Source: Priapulus caudatus (taxonomy: Eukaryota > Priapulida > Priapulimorpha > Priapulimorphida > Priapulidae). From it: a stretch of DNA of 64,000 bases. A model generated the notes under the pieces. The model saw nothing but the letters and a program-made list of their open reading frames with translations. It searched no databases and was not told the origin of the DNA. A program made the position numbers and the translations under genes. Of the stretch, positions 56,231 through 64,000 are shown piece by piece. The stretch is from the NCBI RefSeq assembly GCF_000485595.1, contig NW_014577502.1, positions 29,471-93,470 of the forward strand, written 5' to 3'. Positions within the stretch are counted from its first letter, which is position 1. Every line of letters begins with the position of its first letter.

Positions 56231-57619
56231 TTACTCAAGCAGGCACACGCGCACGCACGTATGCTCTTCTTTCTTTACTTTCCCAGTCCCATGCCCACAG
56301 TCACTCCGCCTATACATCCTTCCTTTGCACGTGAGAGAGCACAACAAGATATAAAGTGCACGTTTGTTTGCCTTCGTCTATAAAATGTTGGACACGACGT
56401 GCGTCAAAGTTACACATACATAGCATACTAGTGTGCAAACGAGTAAGAGATCGAATGCAGCAGGGGTCAGGTTTTAACACAGAGAAGAGGCAGCGTCACA
56501 GCTATTGACAAAGGCTCGGGTGGCAAAGGCACATTGTGTCAATCAAACAAGCAGTGACACACTTCCCAGTCAACACGTTTAAAAATATATCTTCTTACAG
56601 AGATAGGATCACATTTGTCGATGACATATCTCTACCGTCGTTAGACGTGACAATGTTCCCAACTGTTCGAAGTGGACAACATGAAAAGCTGCCAAATGGA
56701 AATCACACGCGCACGTAAGCGTGCATGCCGTGACTTAATTGAAGGCAAAGAAGTGTAAAAAGTACCAAAACACAACAAACCTGCAAGCATTACACCACTC
56801 GGCAATGCAAAATCAATGATTGGTCCTTAAGCATCATCAATTAATATCCAGCATCCTGGGACTCACACAAGTCCCAATTTTTCTCCAGCTATGAGTGAGT
56901 ACAGTAACTGGCTTTGAAGCGTGCATTGCACTTGCAATCTGAATGCAATGCACTTACTTTTCTGGTAGTACCAATTCAAACCAACAGAGTTCACAACCAT
57001 TGTTGATACTATCGTGAAACCCAACAGGATTACGCCGACCTAAGTGAACCTGAATCACTTACAACCTTTGGTATTCAACCACATAATACAAACCTTTGGT
57101 ATATAACAGCTTATCACTCAGGTAGTACAGAGGCACAACAATACACTCGGTCGATGCACAGCCGAACACAGACAGCTTATTGAGATGTATGCCAAGACAT
57201 GGAGGCACCCGAATCGGCTGTCACTCATAACACTACAGCAGGGTAAACATTATAAAAGCATCACTGCAGATGCAACTACCTACCATGTCCACGAACGCAG
57301 TCAAACATACCGGCTTGCGCCTTAACTATAAGAAATCTTCGACTCTGCCAGCAAGAGTTTCCTGTGCCTGCTAGGATCTTCCGCATGCATTGTCTGCACC
57401 CAACGAGGCGGCGTTCCTCTCTTCGATTGCGACCAGCGCCACCTGTGACCATGTCCTCACACCGAGGTCACTTCTCTCCTGTATACCCTGCTAGTAGGCT
57501 CAGAGCGTGGCAGTCCCGTGCAATCCACGTGTCCACATGTCATGGTCTCGTGGCAAGGTGTCATCTGCGTACGATGTGCAGCTAGGTTGCAATCCATCGT
57601 GACTGCCCTGCATTGCTAA

Positions 57620-57726
57620 CCACACGCTGTGCCAGTCCATGGCATCCATCTTCTACTGCCAACCACACGCTGTGCCAGTCCATGGCATCCATCTTCTACT
57701 GCCAACCACACGCTGTGCCAGTCCAT
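57620..57726. repeat. 43-bp tandem repeat just after the BICC1 stop codon
   Basis: About 2.5 copies of a unit starting CCACACGCTGTGCCAGTCCA, at 57620, 57663 and 57706. On the minus strand it begins about 15 bases beyond the BICC1 stop codon (57741), so it is probably within the 3' UTR. Confidence 0.85.
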
Positions 57727-57740
57727 CCTGACCGTCCTGC

Positions 57741-60700
57741 TCACCACATGCTGTGAGCGGTCGCTGTTCGGAGGCCATTGGCCGTGTGCAGTATGGCCGG
57801 GGTGGTCAGCGATGCACTGCTGGACACAATGGACGACGGTCTGCCATCGCCGACGACGGGCGACAGCGGCTGCTTCCTCTTGCTGCTCATCTCTGCGGAG
57901 TAACGACAAGAGAACGGCTTTTAACACTAAGCTCTCTTGTGGCAATCAAGTAGATTTTCCCCCGAAGATGTGACGGTCACATTTCATGGCCCTGCACATG
58001 AGAGGTTCAGAAACTTGTTTTTTTTATGTACCTTGTTTAATATAGTTTTCCTTTTTGTTATTTCTTGTTCGGTGAAGCTTCTCGAAAGAGTTTTCCATTT
58101 AACAGACGAAAAAAATTCGTTCCCTAAATACTGCGTAATACCAATTATATCGTTCGTCAAATTAATCAAGCTTATGTTAAAAAAGATCTAGCAAAAATGT
58201 CTGCCACCATATGGCTTACCAGCATCGACCTGGCATTAAGCAAAGCAAAGCATATCCATAAGCCTTACGTCACAATGGCCTTCCTCGTTCATCGAAAGAG
58301 TTATACAGTGGATAAACCTCAGGAACGTATCTTGTCCATCAAAAAATGAGGTCAGATTGTCCATCAAATGAGGGCAGATACTAACGAGTTTGGAGTTACG
58401 AGATGCGGCCGCGCTACCGTGTAAGCTGCACTCACCGGAGATGGCCAGCAGCATCTTCCGCCGTGCGCCGAACGTCGTGATGCCGAGCTCCTTGAGATCC
58501 TGATCAGTCAAGGTCACGAACGTAGTCAAATCGATCTGTAGCAACGCGTCAACGCTTACCGTCAATTCACAGTCAAGAAAACTACGGCCATAATACAATA
58601 TATAATTGAGAGAGATAACCGTGCCTGCTGTCGGGTACTGTTTCCCGTGTGCGTTTAGCTAACCCTAGTTTGTGAGTAGTATTATTCTTAAAACCGTTTG
58701 TCGCAACGCTGTTTGGATAGAGCTACCCATCAATCATGGATCTGTATGTTAAATCATAGCACTCAAATAACACAAATATGGCTACGATTTCAAATCGGTA
58801 AAGCCATATATGAGCATTTAGAATGTTATTAAATTTAGACTGGCTATGGGTCTGGATTATTTCGTGCCATTGTATGTATGTTACTCTGTGTGGCATATTA
58901 TTTTTTTTGGTTTTCTATAAGTTAGACATAAGGTTACAGTCAAGGCTAGTCTTAGGATTAGGGTTAGTGTTATGGTTAGGGTTATATCATTAACGATATC
59001 TGTTGAGATATAAGTGTGTAAGAGGTCGCAAAATTATGGACTCATAGTCACACTCTATTAAATCTAATTACTTAAAGCCCAATATGTGCTGAGTGACACA
59101 GTGTAGGTTGCAACCAATAAAATTTGCAGAGAACTTAGAGATACTTGATTGACACTACATTTTCACTCTAATCAATGTAACACAAGATAGCAACATGGCA
59201 TACCTCTTGTTGTTGAAACAAGTCCGAGTATTTTCCTAAACCGAGTTTAGTAAGTAATGATGGCAGGTCAGCTTTGGTATTCATGTTCTCGATTGACCAT
59301 ACACCAGCCTTGGGCAGTGTCACACTATCAATGTAGTTACTGCTACTCAAGCTGAACTCATCTGCAAGATATGACGTTTTTGGTTCATTGTAGAATTGCC
59401 ATTTCCCAATGGAAAAATGGAAAATAGGAAATATATTAGGAAGAGTGCCGGCTTTATTGTATCATATAAAATTACCAGGCACGTGAAATAGCTAAGTACA
59501 TATCTACTCCATATTTAAAGATGCAGATGGAAGACGTACAGTTACGCCTTCGCAGGCGAGATGGACACGCTGGAAATTCGCCGGGTGCAGCCGAAATTCC
59601 CATTTGTTGCTGCTGGTTACCACTGCCGATGCTGGTCTCTTGATTCCATGGATCTTTCTCCTTTTCTGTCTCACTAGTCCCATTCTACAAAAGATCGAAA
59701 AATGTTGTCACATCAGGTGTAATTAAAATAAAAACGATATCATATTTCTCTTACAATGACATCTATTTGAAATTAAACATTTTGTTTGTCAAGCTGTACT
59801 GTTCAACACTTAAACGTGACACCAGAGGGCAGCAGGTGACATTTTCCTAGGTAAATCCTGAAAAATCTTCCCACAGCATTTTTGGCATTTTCCATTCATA
59901 AAAGCAATTACAAGACGAAAGTATGCATACCTCGTACGTCGTCTCCATGCTGGGTCCATTGTAGCGCGCCTTGACACCTAGTCTCTCGCGGATGACTGCG
60001 TCTGGCATGGACTTGGAGAAACCGAGACCAGACCACGTGTCTGTGGGTGTCCTCGACTCAGATCCCACCGGCTTCTTCTGCATCGCTGAGGACACACGCA
60101 AGACGACAACATAACGACAACAGCAAGAAGAAGCAGGTACAGTAAGAACAATGGTGAGACAAGCGGGAAGGATGATGCTATGAAGAAAAAGCATGGTCAT
60201 GGTTAAGAACTACGTCTACAAGCAATGGAGCAGAATGTCTATGGATGGACTTGATCGGAATAATTTGTCAATCATTATATTTCTAAATCTTTACACCAGT
60301 GTAAAAGCATAAATAAAATTTTTTATTTTAAAAGCATAAAAGAAACCTTTTACCTTTGGTTGCCATTAACTTTTTGTGTTCATAGTCGAACGGCAAAGTG
60401 GACGGATCATCGGTGCAGTCATGTTCACCCTGGTTGTTGGCTACCCCAGATGTGTCACAGGGATGTGGGCTGTAGAAACAACACGAGAAAACTTGGGATC
60501 CTCTGTGCACCTAAATTGCTCAGATAACAGTAGACGGATTCTCTGCAAGTAGCACTTTACATCTAAGAACTGCTGCCACCATAAGCATGCCTGGTGTTCT
60601 GCATCTGCAAGTTATGCTACTCACACTTACTGAAAAGTGTTTTTTGAACAATTACGTTCAGACACCAGGGTATAATACCTTGAGTTCCTAGATAAAACGA

Positions 60701-60769
60701 GCTCAAGCAGGTATATTTACACGCACACACAGATGCCCACACACTTGCACGCGCACGTGCAGTGACACA

Positions 60770-60828
<59 letters not shown>

Positions 60829-60830
60829 CT

Positions 60831-60880
<50 letters not shown>

Positions 60881-62387
60881 CTGCACGCACGCACGCACGC
60901 ACGCACACCCCCACACACACGTGATATGACACATGTGCATATGACTAGAGATGCTAAAAGGCTTACTGGAATGATCTGTTCCTGAGAGCATACTCCAGCC
61001 TGGCATGGTGGGCTGCAGTATCCAGCAACACTGATGCTTGTGACGTTGCTGTGCCATTAAGGACACTACTGCTAGGCATCGGATCTGCGGGCGACAACTT
61101 CCTGGGTAGAACCATGTCAACAAGCCCCAGTGACTTGTCCCGGTTCGTGTTGGTATTTCCAGCTAAACAGTAAAAAACACATTCAGAATCTTGTCCCCAA
61201 CCAAAACATCCTATCACCACCACCATTACCTCACCTCTATTCAGAGTACCCTTATCACCTATCAAAACCCTAGTTATATATCTAATCCCCAAGCACCATG
61301 TTTTATTTCCAATCATAACATCTCACTTCACACTCCAAACCACAAAATTAAAATAATTAGAATATAAATGTAAATACATTATTTTATGTTCAAAGTTTCC
61401 TGTGAATGTGAAATTTTACGTGAAGGTTAACTGATTTTCGACCCTCATAAAAAGTTCAATAAAAAGCACTGGTCATGTTATTGTGCTGATGCTCTTACAT
61501 TATGCATTCTTTAATTGTATCACTACTACACAAAACATTCGTAAACATGGATTTGTTGCGGTCATGTAGCTCAGGGCTCACCATATGAATTCTCAGGGCT
61601 GATCTTGGCCATACGATCTACAGGGCTCTCGCAGGGGCTGATGCTGCCGCTGCCGCCGCTTCCGTTCTTATCAATGAGCCTCAGCTGATTGTACGGATTC
61701 ACCAACATCAGAGCGGCCGGATACGCTAGACACACAAAACAAGACTCTCAGTCTCACTCTGCACCGATTTGTTCACATGTTCTGCTTTTTGTGCCACAGT
61801 GATGCCTAAAGCAGCAGCGAAACTTTAACGCAATCATAAAGGTCAAGGGACCCTGGAGCTCCCATCACACAGGGCAATACGAGTTACTCTTGCAAAGCTG
61901 TGATACGACACACGACAACGTTGTGGGGAAGGTAATGTAATTGGGAGCAACATGAATTCGACAGCAGTATCACATGGTTACCTCATAGATGGATAACGCA
62001 GTGGGCAGTACTCAACTCCACTCACAACTAAACTGCATTACAGACATATTTCTTCTTCGTGTACTTCATGTTATTGGGCAGGGTCCTATCTTATCTGGGA
62101 CGTACGTCACACATAAAGCTAACATTGGTCAATGTCAGGGTGCTTTATATACACGTTGGTTCATTTACTTAGTTATTATTGTAAAATAGTATTCACCAAC
62201 CAACTTTGCATTATGGTAGAAGAGCATTTCATCTTCCATTCACTTCTCTGTAGCATATGTCCTGACTTACCATGGTCAGTCAAGGCCGTGCTCCAGCTAA
62301 GTGGGTTAGGACTAGGTAGAGGGCTCAGGGGGCTGTGTGAGCGTGGGTATGGCGGCGAGAAGTTCAACAGATTCTGGTCTATCAAAC
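57741..62387 (-). CDS. BICC1: Bicaudal-C RNA-binding protein, C-terminal part (partial)
   Basis: BICC1 binds mRNA through N-terminal KH domains and forms cytoplasmic polymers through its C-terminal SAM domain, regulating translation in development. Only the 3' half is present. Coding exons: 62387-62271, 61725-61582, 61162-60967, 60469-60354, 60085-59931, 59684-59546, 59361-59204, 58535-58436 and 57892-57741; all are in phase, about 425 codons including the stop. Recognisable blocks: a Ser/Pro-rich segment (SPLSPLPSPNPLSW), NPYNQLRLIDKNG, ARLEYALR, KKLMATKAMQKKPV, TWSGLGFSKSMP and TTYE, then the SAM domain split over two exons (DLPSLLTKLGLGKY... and TDQDLKELGITTFGARRKM). The tail ends in Trp, as in vertebrate BICC1. 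The donor of the 59546 exon (GC|GTAACT) is the least certain boundary. The KH exons should lie beyond position 64000. Confidence 0.93.
60721..60920. repeat. GCAC microsatellite in a BICC1 intron
   Basis: About 35 near-perfect GCAC units (CGCACGCACGCA) with two GCCT interruptions, between the coding exons ending at 60967 and starting at 60469. Frames on the minus strand read RACVRACV. Confidence 0.9.
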
Positions 62388-62899
62388 CTGTAATGCACAG
62401 TGGAATGCCACAATGTTAATATTCTGCAACAGTACCTGCACATATAAAAGACTATAAACTTCCATCAATTAACACATAAAATCGTTGCTTCTTAAGCCTA
62501 TATGATTGTGCTTACATCTCGTGAATATTAAACTATGTTCAATCTTTGTTTAAAAAAAATTACAACTCCATTTCAACATCCTTCTCGTCACTACAATTCT
62601 AATAGCAATAAAACATATGAGACTCGTATAAAATCATCGAAAACCTTGAAGTGGGGTAAGGCTGCCATGCTTCTAGTAACGTGCATATAAAGTAATAATT
62701 CTTCCTATAAAGCCCCAAAGTGTGCTGCTGAAACCTGGACCTGATCGCCGTACAACACCTAATATTCAGATAACATCTCACTGAAATCAGTAAGGTAAAC
62801 TAGATACATGCTAATGAAGCTTGTAATATTGTGAATTAATGTCAGTATAGCACACACAGCAAAAGTCTAGTTAAAAATGACACATTATCAACACAATGA

Positions 62900-64000
62900 A
62901 TGGATGGCGGCCAGAGAGATAGCGAGATGACAATCGAATACTTATGGTGTGACAGTTGTAGTGGTAGGGAGATGACACTGCAATATTCACAGTGTGACAG
63001 TCTTAGTGGTAGGGTAATGACAATGACTGAGGTACTCACACTCACAGTGTGTTGTAGCCGCAGTGGTAGGACAATGACAATGACTGAGGTACTCACAGTG
63101 TGTTGTAGCCGCAGTGGTAGGACAATGACAATGACTGAGGTACTCACAGTGTGTTGTAGGCCGCAGGGCGGTTAGCGCGCCAATGACAGATGGACGTGAG
63201 CGTACAACAACACTCACAGCGTGTCTGTACTCGTCGGCGAGTGGTATGAGCAATGACAATGACTTCAAGGTACATGCACGCAGCGTGGTTGTAGTCCGGG
63301 CAGCGTACGGTCACAATGACAATGACTGAGGGTACTGCTCCACAACTACACATAGCGATGTTTGTAGCGCGCAAGCGAGGGGCAACAATGCACTAATTCG
63401 AACTGAGGACTCACAGTGCGTGTGTAGTCGGCAGGTGGTAGGCAAGTGACAAATGCACGTGAGGTACCTCAAGCATGCGTAGTACATTGGTAGAACAAGT
63501 GACCAATGAGACTGTGAAGTACTCGACAGCGGTGTTCTGTAATCGCAGTGGTAGGAGCAGAGACTTAATGACAATGAACTGGGAAGGTACTCAACGAGTG
63601 TGTGTGTACGCACGCAGTGCGTAGGCAACTGACAAATGACTGCGAGGTACTCACGGAGCGTGTTGTGATCGCAGTTGGTAGAACAAGATGACAAGTGATC
63701 TGAGGTATGCTCACGAGTCGTGCGTTGTAGTCCCGCAGTGGTAATGGACAGATGACAATCGACTGAGGTACTCAACCAGCGGTGTTGTAATCGCAGTGGT
63801 AGGGACACGATGAGAAAATTGACGAATGACTGAGGACTCACCAGCGTGTTGGTAGGCCCGCATGGACGGTAGGCAAGCAATCGGACCTTAATGAAGCCAA
63901 GTGACTGGGCGGTATTCACTAGCGTGTTGTAAGTCGGCGACATGTAGGGAATGACAGTGCAATATGAACGACGTACTGCACAGGTGTGTATCACAGTGGT
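62900..64000. repeat. 51-bp minisatellite, increasingly degenerate to the window edge
   Basis: The unit begins CAGTGGTAGGACAATGACAA and continues TGACTGAGGTACTCACAGTG. Copies at 63061 and 63112 are identical, 51 bp apart. From about 63160 onward each unit gains scattered insertions and substitutions (for example TACTCGTCGGCGAGTGGTA). Probably an intron of BICC1. The 227-codon minus frame over it is an artefact. Confidence 0.85.

Larger units (their letters stand above)
51274..57619. other. Intergenic region between ATAD1 and BICC1 (convergent 3' ends)
   Basis: The two genes point toward each other, so this region holds both 3' UTRs. I see no exon in it. It is AT-rich to about 57280 and then becomes GC-richer toward the BICC1 3' end. 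It contains the 54-bp hairpin at 53528 and simple repeats at 56086-56230. Confidence 0.5.

Noticed and set aside
56023-56334. Poly Ser-Leu-Thr-His frame
   Set aside because: CT/ACTC microsatellite.
58236-58598. 120-codon frame read as a single BICC1 C-terminal exon
   Set aside because: The first part is intron; the real exon is 58535-58436, and a good donor at 58435 joins in phase to the exon at 57892, giving a tail that ends in Trp as in vertebrate BICC1.
60617-61123. Minus frame with RACV repeats continuing from a BICC1 exon
   Set aside because: Read-through of the BICC1 exon (60967-61162) into its intron and the GCAC microsatellite.
63311-63994. 227-codon minus frame at the right edge
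   Set aside because: Lies entirely in the degenerate 51-bp minisatellite; no similarity to BICC1 or any known domain.

Overview
The window is nuclear DNA of an animal, most likely a marine or aquatic invertebrate. It holds multi-exon genes with GT-AG introns, TTAGGG-type telomere-like repeats, very many small terminal-inverted-repeat elements and long microsatellites. The species cannot be fixed from sequence alone. PTEN exon lengths match the human gene almost base for base, so the lineage has slowly evolving gene structure.

Four genes are supported by joining exons in phase. (1) A beta-1,4-galactosyltransferase (B4GALT family) on the minus strand, 14668 to 3243, six coding exons, with one 1-base frameshift in the last exon. 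(2) PTEN on the minus strand, 35354 to 27779, nine coding exons, 401 residues. (3) ATAD1/Msp1 on the plus strand, 38582 to 51273, ten coding exons, 358 residues. (4) The 3' half of Bicaudal-C (BICC1) on the minus strand, 62387 to 57741, nine coding exons including the C-terminal SAM domain; its KH-domain part lies beyond the right edge. All exon joins agree in reading phase.

PTEN and ATAD1 stand head to head, 3.2 kb apart, the same arrangement as in human 10q23, and BICC1 is also a human chromosome 10 gene. This looks like very old linkage. PTEN (PI(3,4,5)P3 phosphatase) and ATAD1 (outer mitochondrial membrane and peroxisomal AAA extractase) share no obvious pathway, so a shared promoter region is the simplest reason for the pairing.

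Layout: 1-3242, no gene, TIR elements and trinucleotide repeats; 3243-14668, B4GALT with introns full of nested elements; 14669-27778, 13 kb without a recognised gene, carrying several TIR elements, a GC-rich patch, CAG/CAA and GGA repeats and a few low-confidence exon-like segments; 27779-35354, PTEN; 35355-38581, divergent intergenic region with a 1.5-kb foldback; 38582-51273, ATAD1, whose first intron (7.8 kb) contains a block that looks like badly corrected long-read sequence and a 2-kb palindrome; 51274-57740, intergenic; 57741-62387, BICC1; 62900-64000, a decaying 51-bp minisatellite.

The most unusual non-genic theme is telomere-like GGTTAG/CCCTAA sequence lodged inside several different foldback elements, including two copies of one hAT-like MITE family with clean 8-bp target duplications.
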